Source of the DNA: Castellaniella daejeonensis
GTDB lineage: Bacteria; Pseudomonadota; Gammaproteobacteria; Burkholderiales; Burkholderiaceae_B
Length of the DNA: 64,000 bases
Direction of reading: 5' to 3'
Assembly: GCF_039523555.1 (NCBI RefSeq)
Contig: NZ_BAAAFN010000015.1
Coordinates: 186,001 to 250,000, forward strand
The notes under the pieces were generated by a model that was not told the origin of the DNA, made no database searches, and was given only the letters and a program-made list of their open reading frames with translations. This document shows, piece after piece, positions 17,389 to 26,316 of the stretch. Position 1 is the stretch's first letter. Each line of letters begins with the position of its first letter. Position numbers and translations under genes: made by a program.

Positions 17389-18756
17389 ATGCTGAACATC
17401 ATCATTCTGGCCGCCGGCCTGGGCAAGCGCATGCAATCCGACCTGCCCAAGGTCCTGCATCCGATCGCCGGCAAGCCCATGCTGGCCCATGTCCTGGATA
17501 CGGCGCACGCCCTGTCTCCCGACCGGATCGTGGTCGTCACCGGCCACGGAGCCGAACGGGTCCAGGCGGCATTCGCGGGACAGGACCTGTGCTTTGCGTT
17601 GCAGCAGCCCCAGCTGGGCACAGGCCACGCCGTGATGCAGGCGCTGCCCCATCTGCTGGAAGGCGGTGCGGATGACGTCAGCCTGGTGCTGTACGGCGAT
17701 GTGCCGCTGGTGCGTGCGGACACGCTGCGGGCGTTGCTCCAGGCGCGTGGCGACGGCCTGGCGCTGCTGACCGAGACCCTGGACGATCCCACCGGCTACG
17801 GGCGCATCGTGCGCGACGCTGCGGGCCGGATCCGCCGCATCGTCGAGCACAAGGACGCCAGCCCCGAAGAGCTCGCCATCCGCGAAGTCAACACCGGCAT
17901 CCTGGCTGCGCCCACGGCGGCGCTGCGGGATTGGCTGGGGCGGATCGACAACCGCAACGCCCAGGGCGAGTACTACCTGACCGACGTCGTCGGCCTGGCC
18001 GTCGCCGACGCCATGCCGGTGTCGCATGCGCAGCCGTCGGCTGGCTGGGAAACGCTGGGCGTCAACAGCCGCGTCCAGCAGGCCCAGCTGGAGCGCATCT
18101 GGCAGGGCGAACAGGCCCGCCAGCTGCTGGAACAAGGCGTCACGCTGGCGGATCCCGCGCGTTTCGACCTGCGCGGCACGCTGGCCTGCGGGCGCGACGT
18201 CTTCATCGACGTGGGCTGCGTCTTCGAGGGCGAAGTCCGGCTGGCCGACGGCGTGCGCATCGGGCCGCATTGCGTGATCCGCGACGCGCACATCGGCGCG
18301 GGCACGATGCTGGAAGCCTACACCCACGTCGAAGGCGCCCGGGTGGGCGAGGCGGCCCGGATCGGCCCCTATGCCCGCCTGCGGCCCGGGGCCGACATCG
18401 GCCCGGATGCGCATGTGGGCAATTTCGTCGAGCTGAAAAAGACCCGTCTGGGCAGGGGATCCAAGGCCAATCACCTGGCCTACCTGGGCGATGCCGAGAT
18501 CGGCGAGCGCGTCAACGTCGGCGCGGGCACCATCACCTGCAATTACGATGGCGTCAACAAGTTCCAGACCGTGATCGAGGACGATGCCTTCATCGGGTCG
18601 GATACCCAGCTGGTCGCGCCTGTGCGCGTGGGCAAGGGCGCCACGCTGGGCGCGGGCACGACGCTGACGCGGGATGCGCCCGCGGGCGAACTCACCCTGT
18701 CGCGGGTGCGGCAGCAGTCCGTGCCGGGCTGGAAACGGCCGACGCGCAAGTCGTGA
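17389..18756 (+). CDS. glmU: Bifunctional GlcNAc-1-phosphate uridylyltransferase / GlcN-1-phosphate acetyltransferase
   Basis: A 455-residue cytoplasmic enzyme making UDP-GlcNAc for peptidoglycan and LPS. The N-terminal uridylyltransferase domain has LAAGLGKRMQSDLPKVLHP (residues 6-24), QLGTGHAV and YGDVPLV. The C-terminal left-handed beta-helix has hexapeptide repeats, including IGPYARLRPGA, GNFVELKKTRLG and NVGAGTITCNYDG, with the acetyltransferase catalytic His in NHLAYLGD. Length is normal. No good ribosome site was found before the ATG. Confidence 0.97.
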   Translation: MLNIIILAAGLGKRMQSDLPKVLHPIAGKPMLAHVLDTAHALSPDRIVVVTGHGAERVQAAFAGQDLCFALQQPQLGTGHAVMQALPHLLEGGADDVSLVLYGDVPLVRADTLRALLQARGDGLALLTETLDDPTGYGRIVRDAAGRIRRIVEHKDASPEELAIREVNTGILAAPTAALRDWLGRIDNRNAQGEYYLTDVVGLAVADAMPVSHAQPSAGWETLGVNSRVQQAQLERIWQGEQARQLLEQGVTLADPARFDLRGTLACGRDVFIDVGCVFEGEVRLADGVRIGPHCVIRDAHIGAGTMLEAYTHVEGARVGEAARIGPYARLRPGADIGPDAHVGNFVELKKTRLGRGSKANHLAYLGDAEIGERVNVGAGTITCNYDGVNKFQTVIEDDAFIGSDTQLVAPVRVGKGATLGAGTTLTRDAPAGELTLSRVRQQSVPGWKRPTRKS

Positions 18757-18772
18757 CGCCGCCGGAGGCGTC

Positions 18773-19828
18773 GTGCGCATCCTGCACCTGAACCTGGAAA
18801 AGGGCTGGCGGGGCGGCGAGCGCCAGACCCTGCTGACGCTGCGCGGTCTGCGCGCGGGCGGCCACGAGGTCGCCCTGGCCGCCCGCGCGGGCGGGCCGCT
18901 GGCCGAACGCGCCGCCGCCGAAGGCATCCGGGTGTTCGGCTGCGGTGGCGCCCTGGGGTTGGCGCGCGTCCTGCTGATGGCGGGCTGGCGCTACGACGTG
19001 CTGCATGCGCAGACGGCCCAGGCCATGAGCCTGCTGGCGGTGTTGCGGCCATTGCTGAGGCCCGCGCTGGTGTTCACGCGCCGCACGGCGTTCGACGCCC
19101 CCGGCGCGGCCGATCGCCACCGCTGGAAATGGTCGCGGGCCGATGCGCTGGTGGCGATCAGCGAAGCGGCTGCGGCGGCGCCCCGGGCGCTGGGCCTACC
19201 CGTCACCGTCATCCCCAGCGCGGTCGAGTCCGTGCAGGCCGATCCCGAAGGGGTGCGCGGGCTGCAGACGCGCTTTGGCCTGGCGGGGCGGCGCGTGCTG
19301 GTCACGGCGGCGGCGCTCAGCCCCGAAAAGGATCCCCTGACCCTGATCGAGGCGATTGCGATCCTGCGCCGCGACCACCCCGACGTGGCGTGCCTGCATT
19401 GCGGCGCGGACGGTGCGGCGGCAGGCGCGGCACGGGCGCGCGTGGCCGAGCTGGGCCTGCAGGATCACTATCGGTTCGCGGGCTTCCTGCCCCAGGTGGC
19501 CGATGCCCTGGCGCTGGCCGAAGCCTACGTCAGCAGTTCGCGTTTCGAGGCCCTGGGCACCAGCGTGCTGGACGCCTGCCTGGCCGGTCTGCCGGTGGTG
19601 GCCACGGATGTCGGCGGGCACCGTGAAATCCTGGCGCCCGACCGGGGGCTGCTGGTGCCGGCGGGCGATGCCGCAACCCTGGCGCGCCGCATTTCCTGGG
19701 TGCTGGATCATCCCCAGGCGGCGCGGGCCATGGGCGACCGGGCGCGTGAAACGGCGGCACGGGAATATGCCGTGCCGGCCATGGTGGCGCGCTACGAGAG
19801 CCTGTATCGCGGCCTGCAGCGGGCCTAG
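18773..19828 (+). CDS. Glycosyltransferase family 4 protein
   Basis: A 351-residue GT-B enzyme. The N-terminal half begins RILHLNLEKGWRGGERQ, typical of the WaaG-like group. The C-terminal half has ALSPEKDPLTLIEA and the donor-binding end SSRFEALGTSVLDACLAGLPVVATDVGGHREI (positions about residues 250-285). The start is taken as GTG at 18773 (GGAGG 5 bases upstream); family alignments begin here. Position between glmU and waaC/waaA suggests a role in LPS core or another surface glycan. The sugar and acceptor are unknown. Confidence 0.88.
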   Translation: MRILHLNLEKGWRGGERQTLLTLRGLRAGGHEVALAARAGGPLAERAAAEGIRVFGCGGALGLARVLLMAGWRYDVLHAQTAQAMSLLAVLRPLLRPALVFTRRTAFDAPGAADRHRWKWSRADALVAISEAAAAAPRALGLPVTVIPSAVESVQADPEGVRGLQTRFGLAGRRVLVTAAALSPEKDPLTLIEAIAILRRDHPDVACLHCGADGAAAGAARARVAELGLQDHYRFAGFLPQVADALALAEAYVSSSRFEALGTSVLDACLAGLPVVATDVGGHREILAPDRGLLVPAGDAATLARRISWVLDHPQAARAMGDRARETAAREYAVPAMVARYESLYRGLQRA

Positions 19829-19877
19829 CGCCGAGCGCCGCAGACCGGCCGGCGCGGCGCCGGCGGAATCGCTCGGG

Positions 19878-20402
19878 TCACGGCAGCGGGCGCAGCGTCT
19901 CGCGGTACCGCTGGCCGTGCTCGACATAGTGGCGGGCGCTGGCTTCGAGACCAGCCACTTCTTCGTCGGAGAGGGTGCGGACCGCCTTGGCGGGCGATCC
20001 CAGGATCAGGGATCGTTCCGGAAAGGTCTTGCCTTCGGTGACCAGCGCGCCCGCGCCGACCAGGCAATGGCGGCCGATCACGGCGCCGTTCAGGACGATG
20101 GCCTGGATGCCGATCAGCGCGCCGTCTTCCACCGTGCAGCCGTGCAGCATGGCCTGGTGGCCCACGGTGACGTTGCGGCCGATGCGCAGCGGCCTGCCGG
20201 CATCCACGTGCAGCACGGCGCCTTCCTGGATGCTGGTGTTCTCGCCCACGGCGATTGGTTCGTTGTCGGCCCGGATCACGGCGCCGGGCCAGACGCTGGC
20301 GCCGGCCCCCAGCGTGACGGCGCCGATCAGGGTGGCCTCGGCCGCCACGAAGGCGGACGGGTCGATGTTCGGGGTCAGGTCCCCCAGGGCGTAGCAGGTC
20401 AT
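19878..20402 (-). CDS. Gamma-class carbonic anhydrase family protein
   Basis: A 174-residue left-handed beta-helix protein of the YrdA/PaaY group. Hexapeptide repeats run from NIDPSAFVAAEATLIG to AVIGRHCLVGAGALV. The metal-binding histidines are in VLHVDAG and VGHQAMLHGC. The C-terminal helix (SDEEVAGLEASARHYVEHGQRY) is typical. Real carbonic anhydrase activity varies in this group. GGAG lies 8 bases before the ATG. The ORF upstream of MTCYALG is not conserved. Confidence 0.88.
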   Translation of the reverse strand: MTCYALGDLTPNIDPSAFVAAEATLIGAVTLGAGASVWPGAVIRADNEPIAVGENTSIQEGAVLHVDAGRPLRIGRNVTVGHQAMLHGCTVEDGALIGIQAIVLNGAVIGRHCLVGAGALVTEGKTFPERSLILGSPAKAVRTLSDEEVAGLEASARHYVEHGQRYRETLRPLP

Positions 20403-20523
20403 TGGCGGTCTCCGGACGGGCCGCGCGCCGGCTGTCCGGAAAGCCGGCCGGCGCAGGCGGCATATGTGTGCAGGGATCGTAGCACGTGCCGGCGGCACGC
20501 CCGCCCGGCGCCATGCGCGGCCC

Positions 20524-20529
20524 TATAAT
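20524..20529 (+). promoter_or_regulatory. -10 element of a predicted leaderless waaC mRNA
   Basis: A perfect TATAAT ends exactly six bases before the waaC ATG at 20536. The intervening CGCGCC has no ribosome site, so the transcript is predicted to start at the AUG. No clear -35 is visible 16-18 bases upstream. Confidence 0.65.
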
Positions 20530-20535
20530 CGCGCC

Positions 20536-21540
20536 ATGACGACCCGCATCCTCATCGTACGCACGTCCTCGCTCGGGGATCTGGTGCACATGCTGCCCGC
20601 CATCAGCGACATCGCCCGGCACGTGCCGGGCGCATCGATCGACTGGCTGGCCGAGGAAGCCTTCGCCGAGATTCCTTCCTGGCATCCTGCCGTGCATGAG
20701 GTCATACCGGTCGCGCACAGGCGCTGGCGCCGGCACTGGTGGTCGGCCGACACGCGCCGCGAGCGTGCCGCCCTGCGCGCCACCCTGGGCGCGCGCCGCT
20801 ACGACGTCATCCTGGACATGCAGGCGCTGATGAAATCCATCTGGCTGGTCCGCCAGGCAAGCGGCGTGCGCCACGGCCTGGACTGGAAGTCGGCGCGCGA
20901 ACCGCTGGCCTCGCTGTTCTACGACGTGCGCCACCGGGTGGAATTCTGGCAGCCGGCCATCATCCGTCAGCGAACCCTGGCGGCGGCGGCATTCGGCTAC
21001 ACGGTCGATGGCCCGCCGGACTTCGGCCTGGACGCCCTGACCCAAGGGGTGGCGATCGAGCCGGCCGCCCTGATCATGCCCTCGGCCAGCCGCGACGACA
21101 AGCTCTGGCCGGACGCCGATTGGCAGCAGGTCTTCGACGATCTGCAGGCGCGCGGCCTGGCGCTGCGGCTGCTGGCCGGCAACGAGGCCGAGCAGGCGCG
21201 CGCGCGGGAATTGATCCGCGGCCGCACGGACGCGACCGTCCTGCCGCGCATGGGGCTGCGCCAGGTCGCGGAACAGCTCGCCCGGGCCCGGATCATGGTG
21301 GGCCTGGACAGCGGCCTGACGCATCTGAGTGCCGGCCTGGGGCGTCCCACCATCGGCATTTACAAGGCGTCGACTCCGGTGCGCACGCCGCTGCAGGGGC
21401 CGGCCTACACCGCAAGTCTGGGCGAACGCGGCCAGGCGCCCGACGCGGGCCGCGTGCGGGCGGCCATCGCCGAAGCCCTGGACGAGGCCCGTGCCGGGGC
21501 GTCCCGGACGGATTTCGCCGTCCCCGCGGACGGTGCCTGA
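20536..21540 (+). CDS. waaC: Lipopolysaccharide heptosyltransferase I
   Basis: A 334-residue GT9 enzyme that adds the first heptose to Kdo of the LPS inner core, at the cytoplasmic face of the inner membrane. The N terminus RILIVRTSSLGDLVHMLPAI is typical and fixes the start. VGLDSGLTHLSAGLGRPTIGIYKASTP (about residues 255-282) is the GT9 nucleotide-sugar site. Its predicted leaderless start is described separately. waaA follows by 42 bases in the same direction. Confidence 0.95.
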   Translation: MTTRILIVRTSSLGDLVHMLPAISDIARHVPGASIDWLAEEAFAEIPSWHPAVHEVIPVAHRRWRRHWWSADTRRERAALRATLGARRYDVILDMQALMKSIWLVRQASGVRHGLDWKSAREPLASLFYDVRHRVEFWQPAIIRQRTLAAAAFGYTVDGPPDFGLDALTQGVAIEPAALIMPSASRDDKLWPDADWQQVFDDLQARGLALRLLAGNEAEQARARELIRGRTDATVLPRMGLRQVAEQLARARIMVGLDSGLTHLSAGLGRPTIGIYKASTPVRTPLQGPAYTASLGERGQAPDAGRVRAAIAEALDEARAGASRTDFAVPADGA

Positions 21541-21582
21541 AATGGGCGGCGTACCGGGTTCCGCCCGGGGGCCCGGAGGGGC

Positions 21583-22932
21583 ATGATGCGCATACTCTAT
21601 TCCTGGCTGCTGCGGCTCCTGTCCCCCCTGTTGCTGGGCTGGATGGCCCTGCGCGCGCGGCGCGCGGGCGGCAAGTGGTCCGTGCTGGGGGCGGCGCGCT
21701 TCGGCTTCTATCGGCAGGACGAGGGCGATCCCGGCGCGGTCTGGATCCACGCGGTCAGTCTGGGCGAAACCCGGGCCGCGCATCCGCTGATCCGGCTCCT
21801 GCTGGATCGGGGGCATCGGGTGTTGCTGACGCACCTGACGGCCACCGGGCGGGCCGAAGGGCAACGTGTCTATGCGGCGGAGCTGGCCTCGGGGCAATTG
21901 CGCCAGGACTGGCTGCCATACGACTTTCCGGGGGCGACGCGCCGTTTCATGCGCCATCACCGGCCGGCGGTCGGGGTCCTGATCGAACGCGAGGTCTGGC
22001 CCAATCTGGTGCACGCCGCCGTGCGCGCCCGGGTGCCGCTGGTGCTGGCCAGCGCCCGCATGTCCGAGGCTTCGCTGCGCGTCACACTGAGGCTGGGCGC
22101 GTTGCTGCGGCCGGCCTATGGGGCGCTGTCACGAACCTATGCCCAGTCGCTGGCGGACGCCGGGCGGCTGGAGCGCGCCGGTGCGCGGCAGGTTGCCGTA
22201 TCGGGCAATTTCAAATTCGACCTGTGGCCCGACCAAGAGCGGATGGACCGGGGCGCCGGGTTTGCCGCCCGGCTGAGCCGGCGGATCGTGGTCATCGCCA
22301 GCACCCGCGAAGGCGAGGATGCCCCCTTCGTCGAAGCCATCCGCCGCGAACTCGAGCAGCGGCGCACGCGGGGCGATGATTCCGACCGGCCGTTGCTGTT
22401 CATCCTGGTGCCGCGCCATCCCGAGCGTTTCGATGCCGCCGCCGACCTGTTGCGGGCCGCCGGCCTGCCCCATGTGCGCCGCACCCGCCTGCTGGAGCTG
22501 GGCGGCGACGGCAGTACGGCGATCGAGGCGTGTCGCGATGTCACGGTGATCCTGGGCGATACGTTGGGCGAAATGGCCTGGTACTACGCCTGCGCGCAGG
22601 TGGCGATCGTGGGCGGCAGCTTTGCGCCGCTGGGGGGGCAGAACTTCATCGAGGCCAGCGCCCAGGGGCGTCCGGTGCTGGTGGGGCCGCATACGGCCAA
22701 TTTCGAGCAGGCGGTCGGCGATGCCCTGGCTGCCGGCGCCGTTGCCCGTGCCGCCGACCCGGCCCAGGCCGTGCGACAGGCCTTGCGGTGGCTGGATGAT
22801 CCTGCCGGCCTGGGCCGCATGGGCGAGGCCGCGCGCGACTGGGTGCGGCAGCATGCCGGCGCCGTGACGCGCGTGGCCGATGGCATCGAAGACCTGCTGG
22901 CGCGCACGCCGCGGCAGCAGCCCGGCGCCTGA
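21583..22932 (+). CDS. waaA: 3-deoxy-D-manno-octulosonic acid (Kdo) transferase
   Basis: A 449-residue GT30 enzyme that transfers Kdo to lipid IVA. An N-terminal membrane anchor (ILYSWLLRLLSPLLLGWMALRARR) precedes a GT-B fold. Diagnostic stretches are WIHAVSLGETRAAHPLI (catalytic Glu in the GE pair), YDFPGATRRFMRHHRP, LIEREVWPNLV, and GGSFAPLGGQNFIEASAQGRPVLVGPH in the donor domain (about residues 345-372). Whether mono- or bifunctional cannot be told. It ends 10 bases from convergent galU. Confidence 0.96.
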   Translation: MMRILYSWLLRLLSPLLLGWMALRARRAGGKWSVLGAARFGFYRQDEGDPGAVWIHAVSLGETRAAHPLIRLLLDRGHRVLLTHLTATGRAEGQRVYAAELASGQLRQDWLPYDFPGATRRFMRHHRPAVGVLIEREVWPNLVHAAVRARVPLVLASARMSEASLRVTLRLGALLRPAYGALSRTYAQSLADAGRLERAGARQVAVSGNFKFDLWPDQERMDRGAGFAARLSRRIVVIASTREGEDAPFVEAIRRELEQRRTRGDDSDRPLLFILVPRHPERFDAAADLLRAAGLPHVRRTRLLELGGDGSTAIEACRDVTVILGDTLGEMAWYYACAQVAIVGGSFAPLGGQNFIEASAQGRPVLVGPHTANFEQAVGDALAAGAVARAADPAQAVRQALRWLDDPAGLGRMGEAARDWVRQHAGAVTRVADGIEDLLARTPRQQPGA

Positions 22933-22942
22933 GGCCCTGCGA

Positions 22943-23782
22943 TCAGGCCGGTTCCAGCCCGTGGTATTTCTTGCCCAGCGCGATCGTCGCCTGGAAGAAG
23001 CCTTCCTTGCTGCCGCAGTCGTAGCGGATTCCGTCGTAGCGGTGGCCCAGCACGCGGCGCTGTTTCAGCAGACTGGCGATGGCGTCCGTGAGCTGGATTT
23101 CGCTGCCGACCCCGGCCTGGGTGCGGCGCAGGTGATCGAAGATTTCGGGTTCCAGGATGTACCGGCCCACGACCGCCTGGTTCGAGGGCGCGTCCAGGGG
23201 GTCGGGTTTTTCCACGATCCGGTCCACCCGCGTGTTGCGCGCGTCGATGGCCGTGCCGGCGATGATGCCGTATTTGCGGGAATCGGCCGGGTCGATGGTC
23301 TGGATGGCGAGCACGCTGCCATCGTGCTGGTGGGCGGCATCCACCAGCTGGCGCGTGACGGATGTGTCGGCGTCCAGCAGGTCGTCGGCCAGCAGCACGG
23401 CAAAGGGTTCGTTGCCCACGATGGGCTCGGCGCACAGGACCGCATGGCCCAGGCCCAGGGGCTGGGCCTGGCGGGTGTAGATGCAATGGACGTGCGGCGG
23501 CAGGATCTCGCTGACCATGTCCAGCAGGGCCCGCTTGCCCTTGGATTCCAGTTCGGCCTCGAGTTCGGGCATGCGGTCGAAATGGTCCTCGATGGCGCGC
23601 TTGTGGCGTCCCGTGACGAAGACCAGTTCCGTGATGCCCGCGGCCAGGGCCTCTTCGACGGCGTACTGGATCAGCGGTTTGTCGATGACCGGCAGCATTT
23701 CCTTGGGCATGGCCTTGGTGGCCGGCAGGAAACGGGTGCCCAGGCCTGCGACGGGGAATACGGCTTTGCGGATTGGTTTCAT
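22943..23782 (-). CDS. galU: UTP-glucose-1-phosphate uridylyltransferase
   Basis: A 279-residue cytoplasmic enzyme making UDP-glucose. Signature: AVFPVAGLGTRFLPATKAM then PKEMLPVIDKPLIQYAVEEA (residues 6-44). Other conserved stretches are FVTGRHKRAIEDHFD, RQAQPLGLGHAVLCAEP and LLADDLLD. Length is normal. The ATG overlaps the stop of a preceding 59-residue gene (TCAT at 23779-23782 on the + strand), so translation is coupled. Confidence 0.97.
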   Translation of the reverse strand: MKPIRKAVFPVAGLGTRFLPATKAMPKEMLPVIDKPLIQYAVEEALAAGITELVFVTGRHKRAIEDHFDRMPELEAELESKGKRALLDMVSEILPPHVHCIYTRQAQPLGLGHAVLCAEPIVGNEPFAVLLADDLLDADTSVTRQLVDAAHQHDGSVLAIQTIDPADSRKYGIIAGTAIDARNTRVDRIVEKPDPLDAPSNQAVVGRYILEPEIFDHLRRTQAGVGSEIQLTDAIASLLKQRRVLGHRYDGIRYDCGSKEGFFQATIALGKKYHGLEPA

Positions 23783-23958
23783 CGGACGGTGGCGTCGGCG
23801 GGAGGAACAGGCACGCCCAGGGTCAGGGCCTGCTGGTTGCGTTGCGACAGCGGTCGGGGCGTTCGCCCCTGCTCCGCCGGCGGCGGGCCGAAGAAGCCCT
23901 GGCCGTAGGCCAGCAGCGCCAGGTTGGCGATGACGGCAAGGGTCAGCAGGAAACGCAT
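23779..23958 (-). CDS. Small secreted or membrane-anchored protein coupled to galU
   Basis: A 59-residue ORF: a hydrophobic N terminus (MRFLLTLAVIANLALLAYGQ) then a Pro/Gln-rich tail (GFFGPPPAEQGRTPRPLSQ ... GVPVPPADATVR). The stop shares bases with the galU start (ATGA), which supports real translation. It looks like the N-terminal anchor of SPOR-domain proteins without the SPOR domain. Function unknown. No strong ribosome site. A possible -10 (TATACT, 23996-23991) lies about 33 bases upstream of the ATG. Confidence 0.6.
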   Translation of the reverse strand: MRFLLTLAVIANLALLAYGQGFFGPPPAEQGRTPRPLSQRNQQALTLGVPVPPADATVR

Positions 23959-24145
23959 GCGTCGACCGGTGGAAAATAGACAATGCCTGCCAGTATATCA
24001 GCGGGTTCCGGGCACGCGGCGGGGCCTGTTTCAGGCGGATACGTTCGGGGTCGGGCCGGCGCAGCGCGATACCATGGCATGGTTGCAGGGCGGCCGGCCC
24101 CGCCACAAGCCGCCGTGAACGCACGCAATGAAAGGGAACCACATC

Positions 24146-25417
24146 ATGCATCCGGATTTTTCGATCGATGGCCGCCACAAGGGCTTTCCCCTTGCGGCCG
24201 GGCCAGTGCGGGCCTCGCAGCTCGCCGAACGCGGCTGGAACGTGCTCGCGGATGACCTGGCCTATCCGCTGGCGGTGATCCGCCGGTCGGCTCTGGAACA
24301 CAATGTGCGCTGGATGCAGGCGTATGCCCGGGACCGGCGCATCGTCCTTGCGCCGCACGGCAAGACCACCATGTCGCCCCAGTTGTTCGACCTGCAGCTG
24401 CGCGGTGGCGCCTGGGGGCTGACCTTCGCGACGATCCACCAGCTTTCCGTCGGGCTGGAGGCGGGCCTGCGGCGGGCCATCATCGCCAATCAGGTGGTGG
24501 CGCCCGCCGATCTGGATGGGCTCGATGTCTTGCTCGACCGGCATCAGGACCTGCGCGTGTGGTTCCTGGTCGATTCCATCGCTCAACTGCACTGCATCGA
24601 AGACTGGGCGCGCATGCGCGGCAGCCGGCGGGTCTTCGACGTGTTGCTGGAGGTCGGCATCCCGGGCCAGCGGACCGGCGTGCGGACGCGGGATGATGCG
24701 CTGGCCTTGGCGCGGGCCATCGGTGCCAGCGCGTCGGTGCGCCTGGGCGGCATCGAATGCTACGAAGGCGGGCTGGCGCAATGCGACAGCGCGCATGACG
24801 TGCCTGCCGTGACCGAGCTCGTGCGCCGTGTGATCAGGATCGCCGCGGAGTGCGATGCGCTGGGGTTGCTGCCCGCGGAAGATCCGATCCTCAGCGCCGG
24901 CGGCTCGGCCATTTTCGATCTGGTGGTGCCGTTGCTGCAGGGGGCGGGCCTGAAGCGGCCGTTCCTGGGCGTGCTGCGTTCGGGCTGCTACGTGACGCAC
25001 GACCAGGGCAATTATCGGCGCCTGCTCAGGCTGATCGAGCAGCGGGCGGGCCTGCGGGATTCATTGCAGGCCGCGCTCGAGGTCTGGGCCATGGTGCAAT
25101 CCGTGCCCGAGCCAGGCCTGGCACTGCTGACGTGCGGCCGGCGCGATATTTCCCATGACCAGGAAATGCCCTCCGTCCAGCGCTGGGCGCCGCGCGGCGT
25201 GCAAGCGGCGCAGGATGCGCCCGCATCCTGGAAGATCGACGCCCTGAACGACCAGCACGCCTACCTGCGTTTCGATCCGGCGCGGGACGGTCCGGCGGTG
25301 GGCGACCGGGTCGCGCTGGGCATTTCCCACCCCTGCACGACCTTCGACAAGTGGCGCTGGATGGCGGTGGTGGATGATGCCTGGATGGTCGTCGATGCGA
25401 TCGAGACGCGGTTCTGA
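24146..25417 (+). CDS. DSD1-family PLP enzyme (amino acid deaminase / D-threonine aldolase-like)
   Basis: A 423-residue fold-type III PLP protein. The alanine-racemase-like TIM barrel carries the PLP lysine in LAPHGKTTMSPQLFD (about residue 68). A C-terminal beta domain ends in ISHPCTTFDKWRWMAVVDD, where His and Cys normally bind the active-site zinc of D-serine dehydratases. The protein may therefore deaminate D-serine or a related hydroxy amino acid; the substrate is uncertain. An in-frame ATG at 24128 exists, but AAAGGGA at 24131-24137 supports the ATG at 24146. Confidence 0.85.
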   Translation: MHPDFSIDGRHKGFPLAAGPVRASQLAERGWNVLADDLAYPLAVIRRSALEHNVRWMQAYARDRRIVLAPHGKTTMSPQLFDLQLRGGAWGLTFATIHQLSVGLEAGLRRAIIANQVVAPADLDGLDVLLDRHQDLRVWFLVDSIAQLHCIEDWARMRGSRRVFDVLLEVGIPGQRTGVRTRDDALALARAIGASASVRLGGIECYEGGLAQCDSAHDVPAVTELVRRVIRIAAECDALGLLPAEDPILSAGGSAIFDLVVPLLQGAGLKRPFLGVLRSGCYVTHDQGNYRRLLRLIEQRAGLRDSLQAALEVWAMVQSVPEPGLALLTCGRRDISHDQEMPSVQRWAPRGVQAAQDAPASWKIDALNDQHAYLRFDPARDGPAVGDRVALGISHPCTTFDKWRWMAVVDDAWMVVDAIETRF

Positions 25418-25431
25418 CCCGGGCTGCCGAC

Positions 25432-26316
25432 TCAGCCCCGGTTGCCGTCGATACGGTTCAGGCCGCCGTCCTGTGCGCGCGGTGCCGGGCCGGCCTGGAG
25501 TTCCGGGGCCGCCAGGCTGGCCAGTCCGTCCAGGACGGGGCTGTCCAGCCAATGCGGCAGGGGCGCGGCCCCGCCGGGGCAGGCGCGCGACAGCGCCGAT
25601 TGCAGTTCTCCCTGGACGCGCGGCCAGTCGCCACCGCTGACGAACAACAGCGGCGATGTGCCGGGATAGGCGTCGGCGGCTAGCCGCCACTGGCGCAGCA
25701 GCGCGCCTGCCTGGGCTGCCGCGATGCCGCTGGCGATGGCGGTATCGGTATCGGCGGGGAAATCGGCGGGTTCGCCCCGGGCCAGGGGCAGTCCGGCCGT
25801 GCCCTGTGAAAGGCTGCGGGCCATCAGGGCCGCCCCGGGCAGGATCAGTCCGCCGATGAAGGCGGCCCGGTGCGTGCCGTCGGGCTGCGCCTGCCAGGCC
25901 AGGGTATCGACCGTGGTGGCGGTGCCGAAGCTGGCCAGGATGCAGGGCGCGCCTGCCTGCCAGGCCGGCTCGCCCCGGACGTGGCGCAGCAGGCCCAGCA
26001 GGCCCAGCCAGCGGTCGATGCCCAGTTGGGCCGGCTGCCGGTAGCCGTTCAGCAGCAGGTCGTGCCCGTCCCGGGTGTCATGCCAGCGCACCGGCAGCCC
26101 CCAGGCGTCGTGGCAGGCGCGTTCCAGGGTGTCGCGCACCGCGTGGCCGGCGACGTTGGAACCCAGGATGCGTGCGGGGATGAAATCCAGGCGCGCGGCC
26201 AGCCCGGGCAGTTCCGCATGATCCAGGGTCAGGGGTGGGGTGCAGGGCCGGGAGATGCCGGCGGCCAGCCAGGCGATCTTGACCCGGGTGTTGCCGGCGT
26301 CGATCAGCAGGATCAT
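25432..26316 (-). CDS. coaX: Type III pantothenate kinase (Baf/CoaX)
   Basis: A 294-residue ASKHA-fold enzyme for the first step of CoA synthesis. Motifs: LLIDAGNTRVKIAWL at the N terminus (phosphate 1), GIDRWLGLLG, CILASFGTATTVDTLA and FIGGLILPGAALMARSL. In Bordetella pertussis the orthologue was first called Baf (Bvg accessory factor). Its start overlaps the birA stop (ATGA at 26313-26316). It is convergent with the PLP enzyme gene. Confidence 0.96.
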   Translation of the reverse strand: MILLIDAGNTRVKIAWLAAGISRPCTPPLTLDHAELPGLAARLDFIPARILGSNVAGHAVRDTLERACHDAWGLPVRWHDTRDGHDLLLNGYRQPAQLGIDRWLGLLGLLRHVRGEPAWQAGAPCILASFGTATTVDTLAWQAQPDGTHRAAFIGGLILPGAALMARSLSQGTAGLPLARGEPADFPADTDTAIASGIAAAQAGALLRQWRLAADAYPGTSPLLFVSGGDWPRVQGELQSALSRACPGGAAPLPHWLDSPVLDGLASLAAPELQAGPAPRAQDGGLNRIDGNRG

